64,000 nt of DNA from Prevotella bivia DSM 20514 (GTDB lineage: Bacteria; Bacteroidota; Bacteroidia; Bacteroidales; Bacteroidaceae), in contig NZ_JH660660.1 in assembly GCF_000262545.1 (NCBI RefSeq), positions 1,140,975 to 1,204,974 on the forward strand. Direction: 5' to 3'. Both the position numbers and the translations under genes were made by a program. The notes beneath the pieces were generated by a model that saw only the letters and a program-made list of their open reading frames with translations, was not told the origin of the DNA and ran no database searches. Shown here in pieces: positions 15,953 through 24,650 of the stretch. Every line of letters starts with the position of its first letter. Position 1 is the first letter of the stretch.

Positions 15953-16645
15953 ATGGCAGAAATGGTTTCTAACAATAATGGAGGCGGCGGAAAGCAGAAG
16001 AAGATGACTGTTCGTGTCGACTTCACCCCGATGGTGGATATGTTGATGTTGCTTATCACTTTCTTCATGCTCTGTACATCTCTAAGCAAGCCTTCTACAA
16101 TGGAGCTAACAATGCCAAGTAATGACAAGAATACTCCAGATGTTAAGAAGAACGAAGCTAAGGATTCGCACTCTATCACTATTTACATTGCCGATGGCGA
16201 CAAAATGTTCTACGGCGAAGGTAAACCAGAGTATGATAATCCTTCATGGCTAAAGCCTGCTGATTGGACTAGAACAAAGACTGGTATTCGCTACGTATTA
16301 CAGCACAAACAAGTCGGTGGTGGTGATACAGGTGAAATAGCATCAATTCCTTATCAAGATCTTAATATTGCAATGCAAGAGCTTGAGAAGAAAAAGCAAG
16401 CTAATCCAAAAGCTTATCCTGACAGTATCTATCAGGCTGAAATAATGAACATCAAGACAGGTGTTATTAATGGTAAGAAGATAGGTACGCTAACAGTAGT
16501 GATTAAGCTTACTGATAAGGCAGCATATCGTCATCTAGTAGATATCCTCGATGAAATGCAGATTTCATACATTGGAACATTCGTTATTGATAAGTTGAAC
16601 GATCAAGACAAGTCGCTTCTTGAAAAGAAGGGCATTCAGCTATAA
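15953..16645 (+). CDS. exbD: ExbD-type biopolymer transport protein (second)
   Basis: 230 residues; the motif VDFTPMVDMLMLLITFFMLCTSL includes the conserved Asp (D29) in the only membrane helix. A Gly-rich and Lys-rich cytoplasmic N-terminus precedes it, and the periplasmic part is long. Two different exbD genes in tandem are usual in Bacteroidota TonB operons; whether they form a mixed dimer is not shown by sequence. Confidence 0.92.
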   Translation: MAEMVSNNNGGGGKQKKMTVRVDFTPMVDMLMLLITFFMLCTSLSKPSTMELTMPSNDKNTPDVKKNEAKDSHSITIYIADGDKMFYGEGKPEYDNPSWLKPADWTRTKTGIRYVLQHKQVGGGDTGEIASIPYQDLNIAMQELEKKKQANPKAYPDSIYQAEIMNIKTGVINGKKIGTLTVVIKLTDKAAYRHLVDILDEMQISYIGTFVIDKLNDQDKSLLEKKGIQL

Positions 16646-16680
16646 TCAATATATTGTAACAATTAAAGAAAATTATAACA

Positions 16681-17562
16681 ATGGCAAAAATAGATCTATA
16701 CGATCCTAAATGGGTCGACATGGTATTCGCCAATAAAAACAAAGAGTATGGAGCTTACCAATTGCGTAAGGGTACATCTCAGCGTAATATTAAGGCGTTA
16801 GCTATCTTGCTTATTGCTGCATTTCTCGGTGGTGGTTATTTGGCTTACCAAATTAAGAAACACAATGATGATTTAGCAGCACAAGCAGCATACCAAGCAA
16901 AAATGGAAGCTGCTGCACTTGAGCAAGCAAAGAAGGAACAAGCTGAACGTAAGAAGCAACAACCTAAAGCTCAGCCAAAGAAAGTTGAGCCTGAGAAGGT
17001 TGTTCCTGAAACACGTGCTACTGTTAAGTTTACAGCCCCTGTCATCAAAGATGATAAGGATGTAAAGGAAGAAATGCCACCTATGGTCAAGATGAACAAG
17101 GAGACTAAGGCTGTTGGTAGCGAAACTAAGGAAGGTACTAACGACCGTACTGAAGTAGCTGCTAGGAGTACTGTTGCAACTCCTGAACAGATTGCACCAA
17201 AGATTGAGGCACCTAAGGTAGAAGCTAAGCAAGTAGTAGAAGAAGACATTGCAACTAAGGTCTTCACTGTTGCAGAGCAGATGCCTACTTTCAAGGGCGA
17301 TGTAAATAGCTGGTTAGCTTCACACATTAATTACCCTCCTGTAGCAGCAGAAAATGGTATCCAAGGTAAGGTAATTGTTAAGTTCGTAGTAGGACGTGAT
17401 GGTAGTGTTAGTCAGGCACAAGTTTTACGTAGTGTAGACCCAGCACTTGACCGTGAAGCACTCCGCGCAGTTAACAGTATGCCTAAGTGGAACCCAGGTA
17501 TGAACAATGGTCAGGCAGCCAATGTATGGTTCACCTTACCAGTTACTTTCAGATTGCAATAA
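16681..17562 (+). CDS. tonB: TonB energy transducer
   Basis: 293 residues. The N-terminus has the Bacteroidota TonB motif NKNKEYGAYQLRKG, then one membrane helix (about residues 38-56). A charged Lys/Glu/Pro/Ala-rich spacer crosses the periplasm (about 75-195), and the C-terminal domain has VIVKFVVGRDGSVSQAQVLRSVDPALDREALR and MPKWNPGMNNGQAANVWFTLPVTF. It carries energy from ExbBD to TonB-dependent receptors. It ends the exbB-exbD-exbD-tonB transcript at a strong terminator. Confidence 0.95.
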   Translation: MAKIDLYDPKWVDMVFANKNKEYGAYQLRKGTSQRNIKALAILLIAAFLGGGYLAYQIKKHNDDLAAQAAYQAKMEAAALEQAKKEQAERKKQQPKAQPKKVEPEKVVPETRATVKFTAPVIKDDKDVKEEMPPMVKMNKETKAVGSETKEGTNDRTEVAARSTVATPEQIAPKIEAPKVEAKQVVEEDIATKVFTVAEQMPTFKGDVNSWLASHINYPPVAAENGIQGKVIVKFVVGRDGSVSQAQVLRSVDPALDREALRAVNSMPKWNPGMNNGQAANVWFTLPVTFRLQ

Positions 17563-17608
17563 TTTGAACAAAAACATCTAAAACTTTAGAAGTTTTTACC
17601 ATAACATT

Positions 17609-17648
17609 AAAAGGATATATCAGCACATTTGATATATCCTTTTTTTTG
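17609..17648 (+). terminator. Terminator after tonB
   Basis: AAAAGGATATATCA (17609-17622) pairs with TGATATATCCTTTT (17630-17643), followed by more T. Confidence 0.85.
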
Positions 17649-17748
17649 TCTCACTTTAAAGGTATAAGTCTACAAAATAATTTCAAAAGAAAAGAATTTT
17701 AAGTAATTAAGTAAATTACACTATCCAAAAGTCATATTTACATACTTC

Positions 17749-17781
17749 TTTGCGCTGTAACTATGACTTTTTTTATATCTT
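17749..17781 (+). promoter_or_regulatory. Promoter of the pstS-like gene
   Basis: TTTG (17749-17752) and TATCTTTG (17774-17781) are 21 bases apart. Together with the upstream terminator this shows the gene can be expressed separately from tonB. Confidence 0.7.
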
Positions 17782-17961
17782 TGCATATCTAAAATAAAGG
17801 ATCAAGTACTATTTAAGGTAAATCGATACTTTAGAAGAAAGACATATTGGAAAGAGTTTAGAATATCTATAAAAGTATGAATTAATTCTAATAAATTTCG
17901 AGATATTGAGAATAGATGATAACTTTACAGCAAATTAATAACCAATTTTACAACAAAGCCA

Positions 17962-18930
17962 ATGAGAAGAGCATCATATTATATAGTGTTTAGCACTATT
18001 GCTATTGCCGCATTAGTATTGAGCGCATGCGGCAAAAAAAAGGCTGCTGATGGCAGAACAGATACTCCCATTTCAGGTACGATTAAGTTTGCTGCCGATG
18101 AAAGTTTTGCTCCTATCATAGAAGAAGAACTTCAAACTTATCAGTATCGCTTCCCTCAAACCCATTTGTTACCTATTTATACCGATGACAATGAAGGAAT
18201 GAAGCTATTGATAGATCAGAAAGTCAATCTTTTCTTCACTTCACATAAGCTACTACCTAGCGAGGAAGCACTCATTCAAACAAAGGGTCCTATCCCTTCT
18301 GTATTCCCTATTGGCTATGATGGTATTGCCTTTATTGTGAATAAAGAAAACCGCGACTCATTGCTAACAGTTACACAGCTAAAGCAAATCCTTAGCGGAA
18401 AGGTAAGTAAATGGAATGAGGTGAGCAAAGAGAATAGCGCTAAAGACATAGCGGTAGTGTTCGACTCTAAGGCATCGGCTACACTCCACTTTGTGGCAGA
18501 CTCTATCCTTGGTGGACAAAAGAATATGAGTAAGAAAATTGTTGCAGCAAAAAATACCTCTGCTGTTATTGAATACGTTCACAACACTCCTAACGCCATT
18601 GGCGTATTAGGTTCAAATTGGCTCTATGATAAGCGAGATACAACTAACACGACTTTTAAAAAAGGCATACGTGTAGTAGCTGTTTCGCAAACTACTGAAG
18701 CAGTTCCTTCAAACAGTTGGCAACCTTATCAGGCATACTTACTCAATGGACGCTATCCATTCGTAAGAACAATCTATGCCATTGTAGCCGATCCTCATAA
18801 GGCGCTCCCATGGGCTTTTGCCAATTTCATTACAGGACCTGTAGGGCAAATGATTGTTTTGAAGGCAGGGCTATTACCTTACCGAGGTAACATTAATATC
18901 CGTGAAGTAAAGGTGGATAGTGGAAAATAA
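17962..18930 (+). CDS. PstS-like phosphate-binding lipoprotein (orphan)
   Basis: 322 residues. A signal peptide ends in the lipobox VLSAC (lipidated Cys at residue 23). The mature part matches PBP-like domain proteins of the PstS group: SGTIKFAADESFAPIIEEEL near the start, the central KQILSGKVSKWNEV motif, and GYDGIAFIVN. PstS binds phosphate for an ABC importer, but no pstCAB is nearby; instead the gene sits between tonB and a TPR gene, an arrangement I recall as common in Bacteroidota. The ligand and partner are therefore uncertain. Confidence 0.82.
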   Translation: MRRASYYIVFSTIAIAALVLSACGKKKAADGRTDTPISGTIKFAADESFAPIIEEELQTYQYRFPQTHLLPIYTDDNEGMKLLIDQKVNLFFTSHKLLPSEEALIQTKGPIPSVFPIGYDGIAFIVNKENRDSLLTVTQLKQILSGKVSKWNEVSKENSAKDIAVVFDSKASATLHFVADSILGGQKNMSKKIVAAKNTSAVIEYVHNTPNAIGVLGSNWLYDKRDTTNTTFKKGIRVVAVSQTTEAVPSNSWQPYQAYLLNGRYPFVRTIYAIVADPHKALPWAFANFITGPVGQMIVLKAGLLPYRGNINIREVKVDSGK

Positions 18931-19010
18931 TAGAGATGATTATTAAACTAACAGAATAGTACAACATCCAAATTAACAACTGAGCGTTATAAACATAAAA
19001 GTTTGAAGTT

Positions 19011-20423
19011 ATGAAGAAAATTAAATATGTATTAGTAGGAGCTTTGATGTTGGGAATGTCAACTCCTTCAATGGCACAAGAGGTCGATTACAATTCTGCC
19101 TTAAAGTCAATTGTAGCAGCATTTGAAGCTGCGCCTAACGATCCTAAGGCAGGTAAGGATCTAGTAAAAAAATACCAAAAGACGTTCAAAAAGGACGAGA
19201 AAGCCCTTGTTGCACTAGGTAATCTTTACCTATCACAGCGTAATTACGATGCTGCCACAACGATAGCTCAAGACATCGTAACGAATAAAAGGTTTAATGG
19301 TAGCCAAGCATACGTGTTGCTAGGTGATATCGCTGCGCTAAAGGACTCTATTGGTAATGCTGGTGATGCTGCCGCACAGTATCAAGCAGCTATCAGCCTC
19401 GACGCTCACAATATTTCGGCTTACGAACGCTTTGCAAAGGTATATCGACATGTAAACTCTAAGGTTGCTGTTGAAAAGCTTGAAGAACTTCGCAAGGTAG
19501 AACCTAATTATCCTGTAGAGGCAACTGCTGCCGATATTCTAATGGGCGATGGTAAGTATGGCGAGGCTCTCTCATGGTATGACAAGGCTAACCGTGCCAA
19601 CCTAACAGAAGGCAATTTCTACAACTATGGCTTTGCTGCTTATGTACTGCAAGAATATGCAAAAGCACTTGATATTGTTCAGAGTGGTATTCAGAAGTTT
19701 CCAGGTAGCGAGTATATCAGTCGTGTGGGTATGATGGCAGCTACTAGCAAAGAGCTATATACCGATGCTCTAAACTATGCAAATACCCTATTTGCTGGCA
19801 AGAGTAAGAAAGTGGCTAACGACTACCTCGTATATGCTAAGGCTTTAGCAGGTAACAAGCAGTTTGATCAAGCTTATCAAGCTATCGACAAGGCTAAGGA
19901 ATTAGATCCAAATAACATTTCTGCAATAAAGGCACTTGCTGATGTATATGTACTACACGGCAATGAAGATAAAGCACTAGAAGCGCAGCAGGAATATCTA
20001 CAGAAAAATCCGAATGCCAACTCAGCCGATTTCGCTTCACTTGCTAGTACTTACGTTCAAAAGGCTGAAAAGCTAACAGGAGAAGAGAAAAAGGCTATTC
20101 TTACAAAGGCTATGAATGTTTACGAGAGCATGATAGAGAAGTTCCCATCTATCTCTGACTGGATTTGGCTAAATCAAGCTAATGTGGCTAATATGCTAAA
20201 CGATCCTGACAAGGTTGCAGAGATCTATCAAAAGGTTGTTGAGTTTGAAGAGGCTAAACCAAGTCTTAACGCAGACCAAAAGAGCTATCTTGAGAATGTT
20301 TACTACGGCTTAGGTTACTACAACTCTAAGAAGGGTAACGAAGAAGTTGCTAAGGAATACTATAATAAGGTATTGAAGGTAAACCCTGACAACGAATATG
20401 CAAAGAAAGCTTTAGGCATGTAA
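19011..20423 (+). CDS. Exported tetratricopeptide-repeat protein
   Basis: 470 residues with a signal peptide (ends STPSMAQ) and TPR-like helix pairs through most of its length, for example ALVALGNLYLSQRNYDAAT, NISAIKALADVYVLHGNEDKALEAQQEYL and NVYYGLGYYNSKKGNEEVAKEYYNKVLKVNPDN near the C-terminus. TPR arrays hold protein partners together, here presumably in the periplasm. It follows the pstS-like gene by 80 bases and is probably cotranscribed with it. Its partner is unknown; an envelope scaffold linked to the TonB system is an inference from context. Confidence 0.85.
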   Translation: MKKIKYVLVGALMLGMSTPSMAQEVDYNSALKSIVAAFEAAPNDPKAGKDLVKKYQKTFKKDEKALVALGNLYLSQRNYDAATTIAQDIVTNKRFNGSQAYVLLGDIAALKDSIGNAGDAAAQYQAAISLDAHNISAYERFAKVYRHVNSKVAVEKLEELRKVEPNYPVEATAADILMGDGKYGEALSWYDKANRANLTEGNFYNYGFAAYVLQEYAKALDIVQSGIQKFPGSEYISRVGMMAATSKELYTDALNYANTLFAGKSKKVANDYLVYAKALAGNKQFDQAYQAIDKAKELDPNNISAIKALADVYVLHGNEDKALEAQQEYLQKNPNANSADFASLASTYVQKAEKLTGEEKKAILTKAMNVYESMIEKFPSISDWIWLNQANVANMLNDPDKVAEIYQKVVEFEEAKPSLNADQKSYLENVYYGLGYYNSKKGNEEVAKEYYNKVLKVNPDNEYAKKALGM

Positions 20424-20447
20424 TATTAATAATAAGTTAAATAATAA

Positions 20448-20488
20448 AAAGCGAGGGTGTGGCAAAATCGGCACATCCTCGCTTTTAT
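20448..20488 (+). terminator. Terminator after the TPR gene
   Basis: AAAGCGAGGGTGTG (20448-20461) pairs with CACATCCTCGCTTT (20472-20485) with one G-U pair. Stem and loop match the terminator at 13235-13270 closely. Confidence 0.75.
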
Positions 20489-20560
20489 ATTCTTACTCAT
20501 CTTCTGTTCTACGCTCCTCAGCTTATATTGGTAGAACATGATAAGGTTCAATGTGCCTAG

Positions 20561-20600
20561 CCGTAGGTTAAACGGAACGCAGTAGAAGTGCAACCTACGG
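20561..20600. repeat. Palindromic element with 9-base arms
   Basis: CCGTAGGTT (20561-20569) and AACCTACGG (20592-20600) are perfect inverted repeats around 22 bases. It is in the middle of a non-coding gap and not followed by a T-run. Confidence 0.55.
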
Positions 20601-20625
20601 TAATGTTCGCACCCCTAAGGCAATC

Positions 20626-20658
20626 TGCAAAGATTGCACAATCGCCAAATAAGGGGGG
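20626..20658 (+). repeat. Shared 20-base motif, copy 2
   Basis: TGCAAAGATTGCACAATCGC at 20626-20645, then an A-rich stretch and a G-run, matching the minus strand of 13338-13369. Confidence 0.7.
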
Positions 20659-21060
20659 TACTACATTCGTTCCACAGCTATAGAATACACACGCTATAGC
20701 TTTCTTTCCCTTGAAAACAAATAGTACAGAGTTTCTTCTTCAACAAGAAAAGTCTTAATTTTGCAAAGACAAAATAAATCATTATCACCATAACTGCTCC
20801 AATATCCAACATACGACTTGCCTCACTTGACATATTACGTGGCTTTGACCTCTTCTTGTTGGTTCTTTTTCAACGGCACAATATGCCTAGTTGTGAATAA
20901 CACCATTAGCAATTATAATAGAGCATTCTGCCTTTATTTTTTAATTTTATTCAGTAACTTATCAAATATTTATCAACACAATAAAGCTAAATAAAATCTA
21001 AATACGTCTACCGTATAGTTAAACAATGTTACCCCCCCTATTTTTATTAAAAAAAACAAA

Positions 21061-21068
21061 TATATTTG
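21061..21068 (+). promoter_or_regulatory. -7 promoter box for the peptide/lipoprotein operon
   Basis: TATATTTG at 21061-21068, 160 bases before the 51-residue gene. The expected -33 position falls at the end of a C7 tract; no TTTG is there. Confidence 0.5.
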
Positions 21069-21228
21069 CATATTATTTTCTTTCTTAGAGGAGGAAAGGT
21101 TATATAAATAGGTAAAAAAACTAATCGACAGAACAATAATCGTACTTTAAAAGTACAACTACTACAACAAAAATTGTACACGGTTGTGGAGAAAAAATAT
21201 TTTGAGTAAGAACAAATAAATATTAGTT

Positions 21229-21384
21229 ATGATGGTAAAAAAAGAGTATGTAGCCCCAAAGGTTACAATGGTGCTAGTAAATCATGAAATCGACTTACTG
21301 GCAGGAAGTGTGAACGGAGATGTAGAAGGTTTTACAAATGGTGGAGTTGCTGGTCCTGAAGATGACTTCCCTGAGGGTGAATAA
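21229..21384 (+). CDS. 51-residue acidic-tailed small protein
   Basis: Starts at 21229 (or the next ATG, 21232) and stops TAA at 21382-21384. The N-terminus MMVKKEYVAPKVTMVLVN resembles a class of short Bacteroidota proteins beginning M-K-K-x-Y-x-x-P, and then has the motif EIDLLAGSVNG and a Gly- and Glu/Asp-rich tail. Such peptides often sit beside surface-lipoprotein or fimbrillin-like genes; their role is not known to me. It is 54 bases upstream of the lipoprotein gene and probably shares its transcript. It has no signal peptide. The LLAGS segment looks like a precursor cleavage region, but that is only an impression. Confidence 0.65.
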   Translation: MMVKKEYVAPKVTMVLVNHEIDLLAGSVNGDVEGFTNGGVAGPEDDFPEGE

Positions 21385-21438
21385 AACTTAATAGAAGCAT
21401 AAGATAGATAACGATAGAATACATAAAGAAAAGAAAAG

Positions 21439-23706
21439 ATGAAAGCAATTAAGAAAACATTAGTTATAAGCATTACAGTTGTACTCGCTGCTTTAACTTT
21501 TGGTAGCTGTAGCAGCGATGAGTTGGCTACTACTGTTACCCCAAAACAAGAACAGCAGCAAGGCAAAACCATAATAATGAATGTGCATTTAGAGGCTAGT
21601 GCTGGGCAAGAGATGCCTAGTGGCGACCCTTCTACACGAGGATTGCAACTGAAATATACACAAAAAATTCCATTCTTTACGGCAAACGTAGATAAAGGTA
21701 CTGGCAAAAAAACGGTTCAGGCTACATGTGTTTTCAAGCGTTATAATAAAGAAACTGGTAAGCTTGAAGACGGCACAGAAATGTATGGTAAAGTTATATT
21801 TGAGCAAGATCCAAAACAAACAGCTCAAGCAATAACAGATAATTTAAAGATCATTAGTGATGGTAAGATAACACTCACTCCTGTAGATCCAAATCTTCAG
21901 GTTAAAGCTGGCGACCAATGGTATATGATGGGTATGATAGGCGGTGTTTTTGATAAAGACAAAAAGACTATGAAATGTTTTGGATTCGGAGCCAACTTTA
22001 CATCGAATGGAGCTGACACTAGTAGCAACCTTGACACATCGGAGGGCTATGATATTCCTTTCCTTTCTAAATGGACTAAGTTGGTACCAATAACCGATCC
22101 TACTACTTTTAGCAGCCAAGAATATGTTCATTTTAAGGCTCAAGGTATGCTAATGAAAATATTAGTAAAGAATGATACGCAGTATAAACTAAACCTACAT
22201 CTCGCTGCTTTACAGTCTACAAAACTAGCTACCTCGGCAGATTACGACTTAAGTCCTGCTAGCTTGCCTAACCTAGATAGTAATGAGTATAGCTCATTCA
22301 AGTGGACATATAACGGCACGAAAGATAAAACAGGTAAGTGGATGAGACGCAACTATATATTCGGTCGTTTAGTTAACAATCAGATAGATTATTATATTAA
22401 AGTAGATCCAGGAAAGACCATGCAGGACAAAGCTGATAATTCTTTTCAAACGGTCTTGGTGTGGGGCAATGTTGTAAACAATAATCTTCCCGAACGTACA
22501 GGCTTCTACCTAGAGATGGAGAATACAGAGGCAAAACCGCTAGGAGCAACATCTGGTTCTGGCTATAAATATGTTTATACCTCTGATAAGGACTTTGATG
22601 CTTTGGTACAACAAGGCTTAACCCCTGCTCCTAATATGAACTGGGTGTTGTCTAAGGTATTGCAGGAGACTGATGTAAACGGAGGTAAAGGTCTTGCTAG
22701 TGCTGTGGGGACATATATTACCTGCCCTATCAAAATTAAAAACCGTGAAGTGTTACCAGCAGAGCAAATGGCACAATATAATCTCTATGATTATAAAACA
22801 TTAAAATGGAGTACACCAAAGAACTATTATGATTATGCACAAACTGGTGCCTACGCAAAAGAATTTGCACAGAAAAGCGTGGCTAGCGGTAGCATTTGGA
22901 CACTTCCTAATAAGGAACAATGGACGGGTATGTTCTTAGCAAACGATCAGAATCCAGACCATGCAAAGAACTTTAATAGTAATGGGGCACAATTTTATGA
23001 TTGGACGGAAGGTGGCTCTAACGATGCTGCTGTTAAAGCAAAGGCAAAGGAAAGCATACAAATGGGTGATGGAATACCTTATACCTACTATAGTGTATAC
23101 CAACGTTTCCCTGGTGGTACCCAAGAGTCAAACGAACAATATCCTAACAATAAGTATATATATGCTTTACGTTTCTTCCAAGATGTGGATCAAAAAATAG
23201 GCTCAAAGCATTTCTGTTTGATGAAATACGAGTATAGTAAGACTAAGACAGATGAGGATGCAATGACGATTAACACTATTTATTTAGGTCCTTTGTTTAT
23301 GAAGCTTTATGCTGGTATGTATAATTCTACCCAAGAACTTTTAAAAGAGATAGGACTAAATGATAATGGTACACACGAAAGCATGTTTTATAATTATGCA
23401 AGCACGATGGTTTCTCGCACTATGACTTTGAGAAATGCGAATTTTAATAGCTATAAATACGCTGCAACGGCTGTAAATACTACTCCATCAACTTCATTTA
23501 CTGCGGGATATTTTATAGGGCCTGCAGATAAATTTCCTACAAATAGCACTGCTTATGAATATTCATTTAGAGGTGGTGTTGTTTATGATGGTTACTCGAA
23601 GTCTCATAATGCTAATTACTCAAACTATACAACTCGATCAGGTAATACTGTTGGCTACATACGTCCTATCAATACGAAGTTTACGGCTTTCCAGTACAAG
23701 CCATAA
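21439..23706 (+). CDS. Large surface-type lipoprotein, possibly fimbrillin-like
   Basis: 755 residues. A signal peptide ends LTFGSCSSDELA; the acidic residues just after the Cys fit the Bacteroidota signal for export to the outer surface. The N-terminal GKTIIMNVHLEA followed by a TRGL segment recalls fimbrillin-family proteins. The C-terminal third has GSIWTLPNKEQWTGMF, QFYDWTEGG and a tail GYIRPINTKF, like FISUMP or C-lectin-type modules at the ends of some fimbrillin-like proteins. A definite family is not assigned. It probably forms a surface adhesin or structural protein. It has its own terminator. Confidence 0.7.
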   Translation: MKAIKKTLVISITVVLAALTFGSCSSDELATTVTPKQEQQQGKTIIMNVHLEASAGQEMPSGDPSTRGLQLKYTQKIPFFTANVDKGTGKKTVQATCVFKRYNKETGKLEDGTEMYGKVIFEQDPKQTAQAITDNLKIISDGKITLTPVDPNLQVKAGDQWYMMGMIGGVFDKDKKTMKCFGFGANFTSNGADTSSNLDTSEGYDIPFLSKWTKLVPITDPTTFSSQEYVHFKAQGMLMKILVKNDTQYKLNLHLAALQSTKLATSADYDLSPASLPNLDSNEYSSFKWTYNGTKDKTGKWMRRNYIFGRLVNNQIDYYIKVDPGKTMQDKADNSFQTVLVWGNVVNNNLPERTGFYLEMENTEAKPLGATSGSGYKYVYTSDKDFDALVQQGLTPAPNMNWVLSKVLQETDVNGGKGLASAVGTYITCPIKIKNREVLPAEQMAQYNLYDYKTLKWSTPKNYYDYAQTGAYAKEFAQKSVASGSIWTLPNKEQWTGMFLANDQNPDHAKNFNSNGAQFYDWTEGGSNDAAVKAKAKESIQMGDGIPYTYYSVYQRFPGGTQESNEQYPNNKYIYALRFFQDVDQKIGSKHFCLMKYEYSKTKTDEDAMTINTIYLGPLFMKLYAGMYNSTQELLKEIGLNDNGTHESMFYNYASTMVSRTMTLRNANFNSYKYAATAVNTTPSTSFTAGYFIGPADKFPTNSTAYEYSFRGGVVYDGYSKSHNANYSNYTTRSGNTVGYIRPINTKFTAFQYKP

Positions 23707-23725
23707 GCTGACATAGAACATTAAG

Positions 23726-23759
23726 AAAAATGCACCTTAGAATAGGGTGCATTTTTTTT
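23726..23759. terminator. Bidirectional terminator after the lipoprotein gene
   Basis: AAAAATGCACC and GGTGCATTTTTTTT form a stem with A- and T-runs on the two sides, between convergent genes. Confidence 0.8.
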
Positions 23760-23869
23760 GTGTATAGATCATTTTACAAAATGACTAAAATGTGCATTTA
23801 GCAGTACTTGTAAAATAACAAAATATAAAAGTACTGGTGCAGGACAGCGTAAAAGAAGCCCACTGTGAG

Positions 23870-24634
23870 TTATTGATCAGGATTTTCCACAAAGCCTTGA
23901 TACTCTTTTGTGAGTCCACTCATAATTACCTCGTAAGCTTCATTCATAGTTTGCTTTTCAAACTCAATGCCTTTGCCTTTAGGCAGTATAGGCTTATGAA
24001 TGGTGAGACGGAGACGGTGCCAACGAGGGAAATGCCAATCCTTTGTGCGAGGCATAACATCAAAAGATCCGTTAATGGTGAGTGGACAAACAGGAAGCTG
24101 CAATTCGTCGGCTAGCATAAAGGCACCACGACGGAAAATGCCCATGTGCCCCGTAAAAGAGCGTGCACCCTCAGGGAAAACCACAAGCGACATTTCTTCT
24201 TGAAGCACTTCGCGCGCATGATCGTAGGTTTCTTTTATCTTGCTTGCACCGCTCTTATCCACAAAGATATGGTGCGCACTAGCACAGGCTTCGCCCACAA
24301 AGGCAATCTTACGAATACCCTTTTTCATCATCCACTTAAAGTTTCTACCTAGAAATCCGTAGATTAAAAAGATGTCGAACGAACCTTGGTGATTGCTCAC
24401 AAAAACATAACTCTGACCTGAAACAAGGTTTTCTCTACCCTCTACTTTCACAGGAAGAAAGAGCATACGGAGCGTAAAGCACGACCAAAGTTTTCCGGGG
24501 TAATACCCCCAAAAGTGTCCATTGCCTAACTTACACCCCACAATGGTTACAATAGCAGTAATGAGGGAGACTATCAAAAACAAAGGGAGAAAAACAAAAA
24601 GCGCATAAACTCGATATAACAAACGTGGTATCAT
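23870..24634 (-). CDS. plsC: 1-acyl-sn-glycerol-3-phosphate acyltransferase
   Basis: 254 residues with two N-terminal hydrophobic segments. The acyltransferase motifs are NHQGSFD (the H-x4-D catalytic pair) and FPEGARS (glycerol-phosphate binding), with RRGAFMLADELQLPVCPL after them. It acylates lysophosphatidic acid to phosphatidic acid at the inner membrane, upstream of the CdsA reaction encoded at 61-62 kb. It is last in the minus-strand series starting with the DUF4369 gene. Confidence 0.9.
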   Translation of the reverse strand: MIPRLLYRVYALFVFLPLFLIVSLITAIVTIVGCKLGNGHFWGYYPGKLWSCFTLRMLFLPVKVEGRENLVSGQSYVFVSNHQGSFDIFLIYGFLGRNFKWMMKKGIRKIAFVGEACASAHHIFVDKSGASKIKETYDHAREVLQEEMSLVVFPEGARSFTGHMGIFRRGAFMLADELQLPVCPLTINGSFDVMPRTKDWHFPRWHRLRLTIHKPILPKGKGIEFEKQTMNEAYEVIMSGLTKEYQGFVENPDQ

Positions 24635-24650
24635 GGTGAAAATCGTTTTA

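Larger units (their letters stand above)
17563..17961. other. 399-bp gap between tonB and pstS-like gene
   Basis: Contains the tonB terminator, the promoter at 17749-17781 and an AT-rich leader of about 170 bases before the pstS-like gene. No open frame worth calling and no recognised leader structure. Confidence 0.7.
20424..21228. other. 805-bp intergenic region before the small peptide gene
   Basis: No convincing gene. It holds the terminator at 20448, a palindromic element at 20561-20600, the shared 20-base motif at 20626, homopolymer tracts C7 (21032-21038) and A8 (21049-21056), a -7 box at 21061, a near-palindrome GTACTTTAAAAGTAC at 21142-21156, and an AT-rich leader. Confidence 0.7.

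Noticed and set aside
15658..16179. 173-residue minus-strand open frame over the exbD genes
   Set aside because: Overlaps two clear exbD genes on the other strand; composition is that of an antisense frame.
16873..17327. Two minus-strand frames of about 118 residues over tonB
   Set aside because: They arise from the Lys/Glu/Pro-rich spacer of tonB read in reverse.
20424..21228. Invertible promoter for the surface lipoprotein
   Set aside because: No matching inverted repeats flank the promoter box; only homopolymer tracts could support switching.
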